Of a DNA stretch of 64,000 nt, positions 12,418-26,169 are shown one piece after another (position 1 is the first letter of the stretch; each line of letters starts with the position of its first letter). The notes under the pieces were generated by a model. It saw only the letters and a list, made by a program, of their open reading frames with translations. It ran no database searches and had not been told where the DNA came from. Both the position numbers and the translations under genes were made by a program. The stretch comes from Gorsachius magnificus (lineage: Eukaryota > Chordata > Aves > Pelecaniformes > Ardeidae). The DNA is taken from NCBI GenBank assembly GCA_034008185.1, contig CM067086.1:10478507-10542506 (forward strand), read 5' to 3'.

Positions 12418-15400
12418 CTGATCCATTAGGAAGACATAAGAGAGAAAGAGACCAAACATGTCAGCACCACATACACTTTTGAAGCATCTTTTGCCCCACC
12501 CTACAGTTAAAGCAATGGGAGTCAATATGTACTCTAAAAATGATACATTTTCCAGTTACAAAATGGAGCCTGTTTGTGAATGCAGTTAACACAGAGACAA
12601 GGAAGAAATAATTTGGAATTTGGAAAGGAGAAAGAAGACTCAAGCATGACAAAAGGGTTCTATATTGTTGGGATTTTGCCTGAACAACAGGATGAGCTGA
12701 AGGAAAAAAAGATCTAGACAAATCCCATGATCACATACCAGGTCAGCATCATGTCTCATCACATCTTGAAATTTATATTAAGGAGCAACACTTTCTTCTG
12801 CCCTAGGCATCTCTTCCATTTCAACTGAGAGGGCAGGAAAAAGCCAGAGCAGCAAAAAAAAAAAGCAACCCTGACACGCTATGAGGTCCACCAGGAAAGA
12901 GCTCCTGGAATAGTCCTGGCCGTGGTGGCAGCAGTCACGTCTCAGTTTGTGCTGAGCTGGAGCCAGCTGCAAGCAACCTCGTGAAGCATGCCCAGCTGTT
13001 TGCGCTGGGTGCCTGCATTAAGGTCATCTTCTGTTTGACATGACGCAGAGCAGGCAATCTAGTTTTGAAATAAGCAGATGGAACTTCTTACAGATAGAGA
13101 GGACTATTATTTTCTTCTCTCTTTGGTCTCATGGGCCAACATAAATTAGATCACAACTAAGTTTTCCCACAAGAGACAGACTATATAGATAATAAACCTA
13201 AAGAAGACGAGAAAGCAAGCTTCAAAGCAGTTAGTGGTTTGACCTGAAATGGTGATCTTTTAACCACCACTCAAGAGCAAAAGGCTGTACAAGAGATAGT
13301 GTGTCTGAGCCAGGCATTTTCCCTTGTTTCTCTTGGAAATACTTTTCACTGAAACAGAACATTAAAAGATACTTAAGCACAAGCTGGTGACTTGCAACGA
13401 CAGCTAGACACCAAATGCCAACAGAAGCATTCAGTGGTGCATAATTTCCCCTTCTTCCTTGCAACATAGTAAAGACCTAACTAAAGCAAAGCTGACCCTA
13501 TATACACAGCTTGCATTCCAGTCCATGGAAGTGGCAGATAACCATAAACGAAGATATGAGTTTCATTCTTGATGTAATTTGCAGCACAACAACCATCCTC
13601 ACCAGACAAAACCAGCTGCCCAAATGGGAAGTAGTAATGAGCCAAGGCTATGCCCCGCGTCCCTTAGTGCTCCCGCACACTGCCAGCACACAGCTGTAAC
13701 GTGCCCAACACACATCTCCTTTCCTGCAGTCACTATTTGATGCTTTACATTGCTGGAGTTGGGGGCCATGTGTGTGTCATATCCCTGTCCCGACAACCTT
13801 CACAACACAAATAAAAAGGAGCATTTAAACCGAATAAAACTTGAACAGAGATCTCAGGAGATAAAATTGTTGAAAATATCTGTTGAAACCATGGCCAGAT
13901 GAACTGGCTGGAAGTAAAGATATCTGTGGTTCTCAAGTCTGTCTTAGCTGTAGGTATTACAACAGTGAGCATAAAAGACTTTGAGGAAGATGAAAATAAT
14001 GCAGGCTATCAGAAACAGGATGATAAACATTTTAAAACAGAGGACTTTTGCTTTTTGGATAAATAATATCCAAGATTTAATACCTCATGGTCTTTCATCA
14101 CTCACATTTTTCTGCAAAGACAACTGTTTCTTGTTTTGACTAATTTGGCAAAGTGCACCATCATGATCCTTTCTTTCACTGGATTTATCAATTAAGACAG
14201 CCCAGGTTCATCTAACTAGGCTGGAAAAAAAGACTGTCTCACTTGTCAAGAACTTCTGTCTCCATCCACACCACATCTGTCTTCAAAACCAACAGTGATG
14301 CCAAGGCTCAAACTCTTCCTCCTTCATTTAACAGCTGTTTCATCCAAACCCTTTCCAAATGTGGTGCTTAGAGTGTGTGCTAAATTCCTGTGCTAAATCC
14401 AGCCCAGAGCTGGAGTCAGCCCTGCCTGTTGCCAAACACCCTGCTCCCAGGCCAGAATCCAGTGCAATGGGGTCCTTCTGTGGCCCAGGCCCTCCACGAG
14501 CCCGGTAGTTGAAAAAGAGCAGAGGTGTGTTACAGCCCCATTCAGGGCCCGAGATGCAACTGAGCAGGAGGCGCTCTTCCTGCACAGACCAAGAATTTGT
14601 GGGCCTGCCCACCACAGTACCTAGGAACAGTCCCTGCTGAAGTCAGTGAAATTACACTCACCTGTCAACCTTGGGTCCCCTTTGGCTGGATGATCAGACA
14701 CTTTTATTTCAAGTTACAGATTGAACTGGGAAAGCAGATTATTTGCAATTTTGGTACAAGGACCTTCCTTGTCTGACTTTATACGTCAGCTGCAATGAGG
14801 ATACTTGTTTGCAATGAGGATACTTAAATTTTCTTTTTTTTTTTTTATTTTTTGCCTTTTTTTCCCTCTCCCAAGTTTTCCTTTGAAAAATTAGTGCACT
14901 ATCAAAATTAGATAAAAACAAAAAAGCAAACAAAGAGCCTCAGGGCATCTCTCCATACCACGAGTTTGGTGAGCTGTGTTATCCTCCCAGAACAATGGAT
15001 TCAGTTTCACTCACAGATATCTGTGTTTAGATACATATTATGTCTAAGAGACACTGTTACAAACCCTTGATTTCAGAGCTTTCTGAAAGATGTCAGAAGC
15101 AGAATTGCAATGAACTATTGCAACCCAACTGCTTTTCTTCAAACAAATTTGTGTTAAACAAAGGTTTAGCTAGAAAAGCTTGAAAATGGCTTTGAAAATA
15201 ACATTCTATATGATTATTAGATCATATGAACAATATAAATGTTATGATTTTTATTAACTTCAATGATTTACATTGTTATTTTACATGTTATTTTCAACTT
15301 TATTCCTATAAAAAGGAACAAGAAAAAATTCTGTAAGTTCTCTGAGATTTCCCATATTTGAAGTGAAAATCTCTGGCAAATTAAAACATTTCTATGAATA

Positions 15401-16279
15401 CTGTTATCAAAACTGGAAAAGGGGAAGGCAGCCATTTGACATTAGACATATCATTGTTCTCCACAGACCACCAGCAAATCCTATACGATACTCTGAGGTG
15501 CTCACTAGATTTTGCAGGACATGCTCTCAGAGTACTAGGAGACCCTAAACTGGCAGCTAGAGAGATATTTCAAATGCTAATCAATCATAAATGTTATTCA
15601 TAGCAAATTTTAATAACCTTTTGTCATACAAAAGAAGAATGCTTGTGGCTCTGTAGCTGACTGGCAGTTAACTGTTTCTATGGCTATTTGATCCCTCAGT
15701 TTAGGCGCAATGCCCTGCTTATCGTCTCAAAACACTTGTGTCAAGAAATGTATTACCTAGGTAAACCACATCAGCATACTGTGCAGCTTTGGATTCATTA
15801 ATGTGGAGGCCAATTAAAAGATTATCCATGCTTTCCTAGCCTCCTAGGATAAAGAAACATGTCAATAGAGTTAAGAATATAGAATTCACGTATCAAATAA
15901 TCTTTTTTCTTAACGTCATACTTCCACGAGGTGTTGGAGTAAAAGTGGTACTGGCCCATCATTCGAACTGTGAATGCCAAGAATTACAGCTCAGCACAGA
16001 ACGGCACAGCTTTAGAAAACAATGGAAAAAACTTCAGTCAGCCAGATCATACAGACACCCAGATGTTTTTTGAATCAAGCTCTGCCTCAGTCACAGAAGT
16101 AATAAGACATTCTTTGATGACCCCAATAATGGGGATGGAATATCCAAAACAGCAACTGTAAAATACAGTTATCTCCCATGAAAGGAAGAAATTCTTCTCA
16201 TCTGGTTCATCACTGCAGATGTGTCTCAGTAAACAATCGAATTAAAAAGCAATATTGAAAAAAAAAATAATCTTCTTAC
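12418..16279 (-). other. DENND2B intron, 3.9 kb
   Basis: An intron within the cDENN-coding part. It contains an exact 16-nt direct repeat (14791-14806 and 14810-14825), followed by a T-rich tract (about 14831-14872). I see no gene or recognisable transposon. Confidence 0.9.
14791..14825. repeat. 16-nt near-tandem direct repeat
   Basis: TGCAATGAGGATACTT occurs exactly at 14791-14806 and 14810-14825, separated by GTT; it looks like a slippage duplication. Confidence 0.95.
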
Positions 16280-16357
16280 CTTGGAAAATAAGTCAAAGCA
16301 CCCCAGCCGACTGATGACACAATAAACTTCAGGTAAGCGTGGGCCTTTTCCACTTGG
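16280..16357 (-). CDS. DENND2B: DENND2B uDENN-cDENN junction exon (YCVISRLGCF)
   Basis: This 78-nt exon encodes 26 codons, residues 743-768, with phase 0 at both ends. The acceptor is TACTGTTATCAG and the donor TCCAAG|GTAAGA. The peptide begins PSGKGPRLPEVYCVISRLGC and ends FDLFSK. LPEVYC(V/I)(V/I)SRLGCF is the DENND2 family signature joining the uDENN and cDENN subdomains. Residue 764 is Asp where human ST5 has Gly as I recall it; other paralogues have Ser or Asn there, so the position is variable. Introns of 9.7 kb and 3.9 kb flank it. Confidence 0.97.
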
Positions 16358-19300
16358 CTGATAACAGTAAAAAGGAGATTGAAATGACATATTAATGTGG
16401 AGTCATAAGGAAATACACTTCTCTCTCTGATCACTCAGTTGGCCATCATGTGACATCTTTCACTATCCGTTTCTCCATCAAAATAGCTACTCTTGGAAAA
16501 GCATCATATTTCTTCCATAAGGCAGGAAACTAAAAAGCGTAAATAGTGCTTATCCACTTTGGAAATCACAGTGTATTGGAGCTGTCTTCCAATATCACTC
16601 CAGCTTGCAGCCATAAAAGCACATTTAACTACGACTGTAACTCTTGCCTGTGCTATCACTGTCCTCTGCTCCTGCTGTGGCACAGGCAGTGGGGACACCC
16701 CGGAGCCATGTGCTGGGAGGTGAGAACTACAATGCTAAGGGAGGTTATGATGGCTTTAGTTCCCAGCTCGCTCCGTGATGTTCAAAGAGAGCTGAACTTA
16801 CAGAAAGCAAGCTCACAGACCTAAAGAAAGGCAAGCTGCATGAGCTGAATCATTAACTTCCTCAGATTAATGCATGATAAATATGAAACATTTAATTAAC
16901 ATATAACACAGCGGCAAGAATTAATCAATGATACAAATCCCCTCCACCTCCCCCCCCCAAAAAAAACCCCAAACTATAAAGATCGTCCTCTATAATCATC
17001 CTATTGAAGATATTTCCTAGAGAAGCAACTGGTTTAAACTGGTGTGACTGAGGTGTATTGCCTCAGCAGACTCGACTCCGCAGCCCTGCCTATACCACTG
17101 CAGAGAAAGGCTTGTCAGCACTGTGTGTGAAGGAAGGGTACAACCACTTGCTGGATTCAGCTTATTTACTGGAAAAGTAGTAGAATTAGGCCAATTCCGA
17201 GCACTGTAGAAAAACCATCCTCACTGGCAAGGTCCTCAGAGGAGAAAGCTGGCCTGCCTATGTCCTGCACATGTACAATGCACACAGATGGCAGTGACAT
17301 CCGTGCATAGCAGCTTCCCACTGTATTTTTAAATAAGCTGTGATGCAGCATTCCAGTTTTGTGTAGTTGCAACTGATTTTCACCAGGCACACGCTTCCTA
17401 GGGGCTGTCATTTTAACAAGGCAGCTTGTTGAGTTCAGATGCAGTCAGACGTAGTCCCAAGATACAATGTAAGGAAGTCCTGATGCTGCCTCATCCAGGA
17501 GCTACGCCCATCATGGCACAGAATGGCTGCAAGTATGCTGGCAAACCCCAGTACCCCAGCAGCAAAAAGCTGAAAGCAGGGTCTGGGACAACAGGCGAGG
17601 CTGCCTACTTCCTTGTGCCTCGTGGAGTCAGCTGTCCTGTGCCACATGGAGTGAGAAGTGGCTGTAAAAGAATCACTTGGCATCACTTGGCCTCTTTGCG
17701 CAGCTGTACATTTGTTGATATGCAGTGGTGACAGAATCATTTCCATTAACAGCAGCCCTGTGATAAAGGAGCTCAGTCACTGTTTCCATCAGCTTCTGCC
17801 CACTTGTACATTTAGCCAAAATGGCTGATCATCTCCTCTGTATCCACATAGAAGGCCAGTATATTTTCATCTGTCTCATCATTAGACTCTGTAGATACAG
17901 CGATTACCTTCCCCACGGTGTGTTTGACATTTACATGCCACACAGATGTCAGTCAAGAGAAACTGAGGGGTAGCTGTGCTTTTTAAACCTGAGTAGTGCA
18001 ATCTAGACTTAGACAGTCAGCAGGTGCCTGCCTGTTATAATAAAGACCACAAAAAAATACCAAAGCTAAGTGAATACAGATGAGTCTATTTCTGGATCCA
18101 AACCTGCTCACCACACGTCACATCTCTGAAAAAGCAGAGCCCTTTTTTGTCCATATTAGGTATAAAACCCTTTCTAAAGGCACTGAGTGATTATATCAAG
18201 CATGTGGGATTTTGGTTAAAATCATTGTGTCAAATCTGCAGGAATGCCGAAGCCATGCCAGGAGCCTTGGATAGCTCCCAACCAAGAGCTGTCTCACTGA
18301 GTGCCAGTAAAAACATCACATTCCTGGGTCATCTATAAGACCAGAAACAATAACTGCCTCACACTTACTCGAAGATTCTCCTTTATGAAATATCACTGCT
18401 TTCAAACGTCTTAAAGGTTACGTGTCTCTGAGAGCTGGGATTTTTCCCTCCTTGCACTTGTGTAGGACATGCTTTTCTGTTATTTCAGAGACTTTTTCCT
18501 GCAAACAGCACAGCCTCCCAAATGCATACAAATAATCTGTAAGAGGCAGCAAGCAAAAGCCCCAGGCAGAACCATTTTGAGGGGCAGAACTTCTCAAATT
18601 TCTAACACTGTCAACTCTTCCCATAACCTCCCCTCTCGGCCATTAGCTTACACCTCAAAGATGGATCTAAACCACCTGCTCTTTGTGCTTTAGTTTGCTT
18701 CTTTCCCAGAAAAACATCGTATGAGATATGACACGCCTCCCTCCTCTGCCTGGACTCATCTTTCATCACTAGGGGAGACTTGGGCACTGGGTCTGACCAA
18801 CTCTACTGCTTTAACCTCCTCTCTTCCCACAAGAGAGTGCTTCCAGGCTTCAGGCTGTGCTCTACAAGGTAGCTACAAAGCCTTGGAGTCATGTCCTTCA
18901 AGGGACACCCTTGCACACGATGCATAGGTCCTGGTTCAGAGAAGCTGTACGGTAAAGCAGCACAGCTGAGAGGCATCTGCCTCACTCTGCCTTGATGCAT
19001 TGCACTTGTCCTGGAAGAAGAGGGATGGAGGGGATGATGTTTTGGTTTTGATTTGTTTTCAATTTGTTTTCAATTTGTTTTCATGGAGCCCAGGATATTT
19101 TCAGCCTTAGTCCAGTATCAGAAATGAAAATGCTAATGAGTTTTGTTGATAACGAGACAGTTTCCCAAGAGGATGAACATAAACTGACAAGAACTTGGCT
19201 ACAAGATAGAGGAGGAGAGATCTGCATCAGGTCTTGTCTGCAAGTGGCTCAGGACAGTCTTTTTTTATAGTGAGTTTAATATGAAGTTTACTGACTAAAG

Positions 19301-22300
19301 CCCACTCAAAAACCTGCCTTGGCAGAAGAAAGAGGAGGCTTTTGCTCCAAAAAAGAAGCCTGCCATTCTTTTCTTTCAAATCATACTTCCCTGACCATGT
19401 GCTTGAAATCTAGGTGAGCCTTCAGAGATGTCCTCCCAGTCCGGCATAGCACTGACACTCTCTCATACACTGCATGTGCCTGCTTTCAAAGCAAGGCAGG
19501 CTGCCTCTCCAGTGTGCATACTCACCATCCATTCAGACACATAACTCAGTGGGTTTTTAAGATGCCGGGGAGGCTGTGGGGTGTCAGGGAAGCTCCTGGG
19601 TGCACAGCCCCAGAAATAACTGAGGAATGCCAGTCCCAACTTGTTGACTTCAGAGGAACCAAAGCAGTGGGCACCAAACACAACATTTTTCATCCTGCAC
19701 TTCTCCTCCCAGTTTCTCCCAGCTACCTGAAGATAGGCTGTGTGGCTAGCTAACTGAAAGGCAGCAAAAAAAGACCTACCAAATAGCAAGAAACAGAAAC
19801 ATGCACTATAGTCCTACCTGCCATCTCAAAGAAGCAGGAGTGCAGCAAAAAACAAACCAGTATCAAACCTGAAGACTCGAGAAGGGCTGTGCTCCTTCCT
19901 CCCCAAAAATGGGACAGGACATGTCACCCAAGATCCTCTAAATAGTTCCCCAGAGAACATTAATAGGAAAATCAGAGGAAGCAGTAAGGGCTGCCCCAAG
20001 GCCAGGTATAAAAGGACCATCACAAAGCACAGCAGCAGCCAAGTTGTCTGAAGGAAGTGGCCTTTGCAAAGCACACGCGTTAGCTCTGTGTAAGCCTCTA
20101 ACACCCTGGGCTACCTTTGAGACCAGAACTGCAAATGCTTCAATTGCAATTAGCTGTGATTAAAGCAATGATCATATAACAGAGATAGTACATAAAAATA
20201 TTTAATACTAAATGACAATGCAAATGCCATTTTCACACACACATTGTGTAATGTTTACTCCCTTCTGCAGGAGAGTGAAAAGGACACTATTTTAATCCTA
20301 CCTGGCTCTAGGACTGTCTTGATGTTGGAACAATGGAAGATGCAGATTCAATCCAAAGCTTAAATAGGGAAACATGGCATTCCTGAATAACCTCCCAGCA
20401 CATTTCTCCTGCTCAGTTATATTAGAGCCACACACAAGCTGATGGGGTGTGTAGCTGAAATGGATGACATCAAGAAGACAGAGGAGATGCCTCCCATGAA
20501 CATTTTTCTGCATATACTAGATAAGGCTTGGCAGTTCCAGAAAAAGACACACATACCAAAAACTCAGCGAGGCTCCTTCTTGGGAAGTCTGCTGGCTTAA
20601 CTTAAAGAAAGACAGACCTAACAAATACAGAGACTGAAAAGTAGGTTTGCAGAATTCAGGTTATTGTGTCAGATCAAATCACAACCACAGCCTCATGACC
20701 ACACAAGCCCCAGCCTCACCAGCAAGCCAACGTATCCAGAAACAGAGATGTTCCTTCATGGTGTCAGGAATCAGAACAACTCGGATGTTGAGAGTCTAAA
20801 ATGAATACGTCAGTCACAAGCCAGCTTCTGTGGCAGCTCTTGATTCCTTGTTAGGACCAATTCAAGTTCAGACCATGAGAAAACTGTGGGTGTTTTAAAT
20901 CCAAAGGCTTGTCTTAAAGTCTTCTTGTTATATGTGAAACATGAACTTTTAATGCCATGTGCACAGGGCTGTCAAGGGTGCTTGGGGGAGGGCAGGATGC
21001 AGGGAAGAAGGCAAGAGGAAGAAAAGGTTTTCCAGCAAGCTTTTTTCTGTTCCACAAACATTAGCCTGCATCCCACAAAAGTTGCTTTCACAGCGTAACA
21101 AATTCCCCTCTTCCGCCCCAGCGAATGCAGGATGAACTAGTCCCCACCTAACAACTGGTTTTCATGTTTTAATGTACACAGTTCATGTTCAGGCATCCTC
21201 TCCTCCACTGACTCTTGGGGCTGGCTTGTCTTAGCCTAGAAAAGTGCTGGAGGAGCATTTTTTATGTGAGGAGGAAGAGAACGGTAGGATAGGGTGAAAC
21301 AGACCCTGCAAGTTTTCATATTATTTCTGCAAGTACAAAGTTACCAGCCAAGAAATCCTGACATTGTCAGGCTTTCCACTCCGAGAACTGATTCTTCTCA
21401 GACATCTGCCCTATATGATAAAAATGTGAGTCTCCTGCTGTTCCCATGAGCCAGCTGCCAGCTGTGGCAACAAACTGCAGGACATTGTTTTGAAGATGCA
21501 GTGTCTTATACTCCACTATTGCCCCGCTAGCCAGAACTAGCACCCCTCAGCATCTGCAGCAACTCCCATGGCAGAAAAGCCCAAGATGCTTGTGAAAATC
21601 CCATAAAACAGCAGCTTACATGCCATGACTGTCCCTGGGGACAAGGGTTGGCACAGCTACAGCCATAAGGCCACTGACAGCCCAGGCTGCCAAGGAGCTG
21701 CCCTGGATCCAAGCATCTCCCAAAGGATACAGGCCTGGTGTATCTCTGGCTGTCTACACCCTTTTTCTGGGCTGCAGAGACCATTCATGGCCTCCCAGTA
21801 AGGAAAGTTTTGCAGATTTTCCAGTACTCGTGGGTCTTGCAGCTGAGGCTCTGTCAGCAGAAACCTGTTGAGAAGGTCCCTGCTTTCACCACTGTGATCC
21901 TTGTATATCCACTGTGCTCTTACTATGGGGTTGCACAGAGAAGAGCTAAGACTTCAGTCACAGCCTTTAGAAAGCAATTTCTTAACATATTAAATCAAGG
22001 CAATTAGTAAAACAAAATTATACACTAAACTAGATTAAAAATCTGTATTTTACAAGGTATACTCAGATTCATGTCACAACAGCTTCACCCCTGTTCCTTC
22101 CACACCATGAGTTCCTGCTGTTCCTGCGCTCTTGCCCTCCCTTCTTCCCCTGCCCAGGTTGCTGCCCCACAGCACCGGGGGCATGGCAATGTCCACTGGA
22201 GAGGGCCATGACCAGCTGGGTGAGGCTAAGCCCTCAGTAGGAACTCCTCAAAACATCTTTGCTGCTAACACGTGCGTTTCGCAGAACCACAGTCCAAGAA

Positions 22301-25300
22301 CAGCTCTAGAAAAGAGCCAAGCAAGTTGATGGATTAATGAGCATAGAGAAGAAAGTTAAATTAATCTGAGTTATTACAGAAAAATGTCTTATTTGCAGTC
22401 AAATGGCATAGTAGTGAGAGTTAATATCTCTACTATGTATTGGCCCATTTCTTTTTATATGAAGATGCATACTTCTCACATCAAGTCACTAGGAAAGCTG
22501 TTACATGATTGCCTTGGAGGTATCAAGATGTAACTGGAAAACTTCATGCTATCTATGGAAGCACAGACTGTTTTCTGTAGTAGGATAGGTTACATTCCAT
22601 TCTAATCCTATTCCAAAATAAAACAAAACAATATAAATACATTTAAAGGGGATACTGTACAGGATTTGTAGTACAAACAGAACATAATTGTCACTTGTAT
22701 CCCTTGAGGTAGTTTTGGCAGCGTTTTCACCCCACCCCCCCAAAAAAAAGGAGTCTGGAAGCATCTGAAAACTGAAAGCAGAAAAGAAAAAGTGGAGCAG
22801 TTTGCTCATATCACAACATGCCAAAGGAGGAGAAGGCTGACAAAAAGTAATTGTCTCATAAACAAAGGAATTGTAACACCAGCCTCCGCAGAAGACACAG
22901 CCAGCCATCCTCGCAGGATCAGGCCCATCCAGCCATGGAGCCTGCTGCTGAGGACTGCCAAAAGCTCTAGAAGGTGTGGGACACCTCTCACTGGGTATTA
23001 CAAGAGCAATCCCTCACCAGGACAGCTGGGGAATATTTTCTAAGGAATTAGCCTCACAGCAGTTGGCTTGTCTTGAAGCAGAGCAGTTTATAATTATTTT
23101 AGGGTTTTCTTATGGATCTATATTACACAATATGGCCCCACCTTTCTCTTATATAATGTTTGCCAAAAACTGTATGTAGTTCCCTAATTATGGTTATTGC
23201 ATTTGACAGAACTTGTGGGTCAGGAATGGGACTAATCGGAGAAGATGCTGTGCACTCCTGGACGTCAGAGCCACCCTGACTGAAGCTTTCAGAAACTGCT
23301 CAGGATTGGACATTCAAATACAAAAATCTGCTTTACAGCCCAAGCCTCTGGCATATAAAGAGTGCCTGCAGAATTTACCTGCTTCTTGTTGCCTATACAA
23401 TCTCCATATTTGCATATATAAAATAAGAAAGTATGCATGTGACTGTAAATAGAAATATCACAGTGAGGTGCACATCAGTGAGGCTGTCCCACCCACGCAT
23501 CAACATGTGCAGAGGACAAGAAATCGTTACGCTTTGTGAGCACAGCTGAACCCTATGGAGAAGGCATTTCAGGCAACAATCCCAATTCCACCTTTCCTCC
23601 CCGCAGAACAGAAAGATGTCACAGGATCCAAATAACAGCAGATCTCTGCTACTTTTGCCCTTTCCCCAGAGACAGAAATGCTGAAATGTTTCTCTGCAGC
23701 TTCCCAAATCCTCTTTCTTTCTAAGTCCCAGACTGTGCCAGTTTTGCTCTCAGAAGGCATGGCAGGATTTGCCCCAGAAAGGGACAAACTGGTAAAGTGC
23801 ATCGGTATCACTCCACTATCCTCTGCTGGGTAGTCTGTACCTGTGAGATGAGGCATGCCAGCTTCTGCATGTCAGGTTTTAGAGCCAGATGAAACATCCT
23901 GGATTAAGCAATCTCCCAGGGCAGCAGCAGATCAGCTTTATAACTGGCTTTATAATTATTAGACAGATTTAGCAAAACAGTACTTATTTTTCCCTTTTAA
24001 AAATTATTTTTTGCTATCTGGCTGATTGATTTTTGCCATAGCCAATAGAGGATGAAAACAATCTCCAATGCTGTCTCAAAACACCATTTATATAAAAAGT
24101 GTGTATTTCCTACTATGCTAACCTATCTTCTGCACCAGCTGAAAGTCAGTGTTCTATTTTTATGTTGCCCTTAACATAGGGTGGATTTCACTGAGCCTTA
24201 AGTGAGTAAAAAAAGCCTACACTAATCCTTCATTGACAAACTAATTCAACATTCCTCTGTATCCATGTTTTTTATAGTGGCTGATTATTTCAGTCTCAGC
24301 CTGGTCCAGGATCAACTGTTTTGCGTTTCACAAATGTAAGCTCTGTGCATGATTCCAGACTTGCTAACATTCTCAGAAATATAAGAGTCTTAAACCACCT
24401 TTACCTGGTAGAGTAGAAACATTCCATAATTTAATTCTAGCCAACATTTTCTGAGGCTTTGTTATTTTTTTCCAAATATACCTTCTTATCCTTTTAAATG
24501 ACAACTTATAAAAAAAAGTAATTGAATTGTACTGCTGCGCTACATGTTGTTATGCTTATTTACACCAGCAAGGATACCTTCTACATGCTCCACTGGTTTA
24601 TCTATGAGTCACCCGCTGACCAGCCCTAGATTTACTGCAACACAAGCCTTTGTTGACATTTCCTTTCCACATATAAACCTTGTTGTGGCCCACACTTACA
24701 CACTGTGTTATACGGAGTAAGCGAGTCCCTGTGATGCTACCTATGGCAAATACCGCCCACGGAACTGATAAACAAGTTTTCTGTTATGTTAGTTTAAATG
24801 AAACTTCGTACAAATAGAGGAACCACACACAGCAATACCTCCCAGACAGAGCATCTGCTGTCTGCACGACAAGGAGCTTTGCCATAGACAAAGAATTGGG
24901 TAAGAGCAGGGTCAGGTACAGGCAGCATGCAGGATGGAGGGTGCTGTTCCAGTGACAGCCAGTTAGTCTGTCTGCTGAAGGCCACTGAAGGCAGGTGCTC
25001 CCTGCTTGGAAAGATGGGGAATCATGCCAGAGAGGGAAGGAAGGGGGAAGTAACAGTGTCCCTTTCCCTTCAATAGGGGGTACCTATTTAACAAGTTTGC
25101 AATGCTGCTGCAGACGTTCATTTTGCACAGAGAGTGCGCAAAATGCTCCTGCAGCATCCAATATCCATATAAGCTCTCCAACCAAGGTAGGCAACTGTCA
25201 TATGAACAGCACAGGGGCCGTGGCTCCCTGTCTAGTCACTCACAACCACCTCCAAAGCTATCTGAGATGTGATGAACATAGGCTGGTGCTGCTGTATGCT

Positions 25301-26099
25301 TTGCTGCTATCCAGTCAGATCTGCAGGATGGACAGCAAAATCCCTGTTTGCACTGTGCTTCACCTGCCCTAATACACTGTGCAAGCCTTTGTGCAGTTTC
25401 CTCCTTGCACCTCCAACACACACACACTGCCACACTCTCAGTTTATCAGGTAAGCAGTGATTTTCCAGGTGATAAGACAAAACTGTTTGGTAGGCTGAGG
25501 CGGGTCCCCGCACTACCTGTTGACCACCCCTGGTCATGAGGACCAAAAAGAAGCCTGAGAACCCAGACTTCCCGGCACTGGCATCAGCTTATTGCATGGT
25601 CCCAAGCAAACAGTGATGGCAGCCTGCTCTCCACCATCATTGCCCTCCTACTCAACGGGGTGGCTTATTTACCTACATCATGGGCCTGCTGCAGACCGAT
25701 TAGGCAGTGCTGGCAGAGTACCTTGGAGTTATAAGCAGCTGTCCAAGAGATAGACACTACTCACAAATGTTTAGAAATACCCACATTTGCCTTTGTTTGC
25801 AGTGTTGTAGTATTTCTGATTCTGTTTGAAAGCACGTAATATAAAGAATTTAAAAAGTAAGTGCTCACACAAGAAACTTTCCACATTCTTATGAATTGCC
25901 TGCAAGACTTGGGATCTATTTGATTGAGACAGACATTATAAATTCTTATTTTACTTGAGCTCCTTACATTTCCAAATTTCAGAGTGAGTAACTCTGTTTT
26001 ATTTTAAGGCCATTAAGAGACACCCTCAAAGTTCAGACTATAGTTTTGAGATGTTTTTTAACAGAATTCTGCATTTTGAGGTGAAGGTGATGTACTTAC
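16358..26099 (-). other. DENND2B intron, 9.7 kb
   Basis: This intron separates the third uDENN exon from the uDENN-cDENN junction exon. It contains a three-copy 11-nt tandem repeat (19051-19083), a short CA run near 25420 and an acceptor-donor look-alike at 24404/24405 (see findings). No interspersed element or gene is recognisable by eye. Confidence 0.88.
19051..19083. repeat. 11-nt tandem repeat, three copies
   Basis: Three perfect head-to-tail copies of ATTTGTTTTCA. Confidence 0.95.
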
Positions 26100-26169
26100 C
26101 AACAGCCTCCTGCAATAACCAAACCGCCGGCTCCCATCTTCCCCAGTCAGCATGAAAGAGAAGGTCTCG
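26100..26169 (-). CDS. DENND2B: DENND2B uDENN exon (SFMLTGEDGSRRFGYCRR)
   Basis: This 70-nt exon encodes residues 720-742 after completing the split Ser codon, and ends in phase 0. Acceptor ATTTTCTTCTAG, donor TGTTG|GTAAGT. The peptide ETFSFMLTGEDGSRRFGYCR then RLL is the core strand of the uDENN subdomain; TxExGxRxxGYCxR is the common DENN pattern here. It is nearly identical across DENND2A, 2B and 2C, so alone it would not separate the paralogues; the flanking exons do. It is followed by a 9.7-kb intron. Confidence 0.97.

Noticed and set aside
16280..16357. Asp in place of Gly in GCF(D)LFSK as a notable active-site change.
   Set aside because: The position already varies among DENND2 paralogues (Gly, Ser, Asn), so the change is unlikely to matter.
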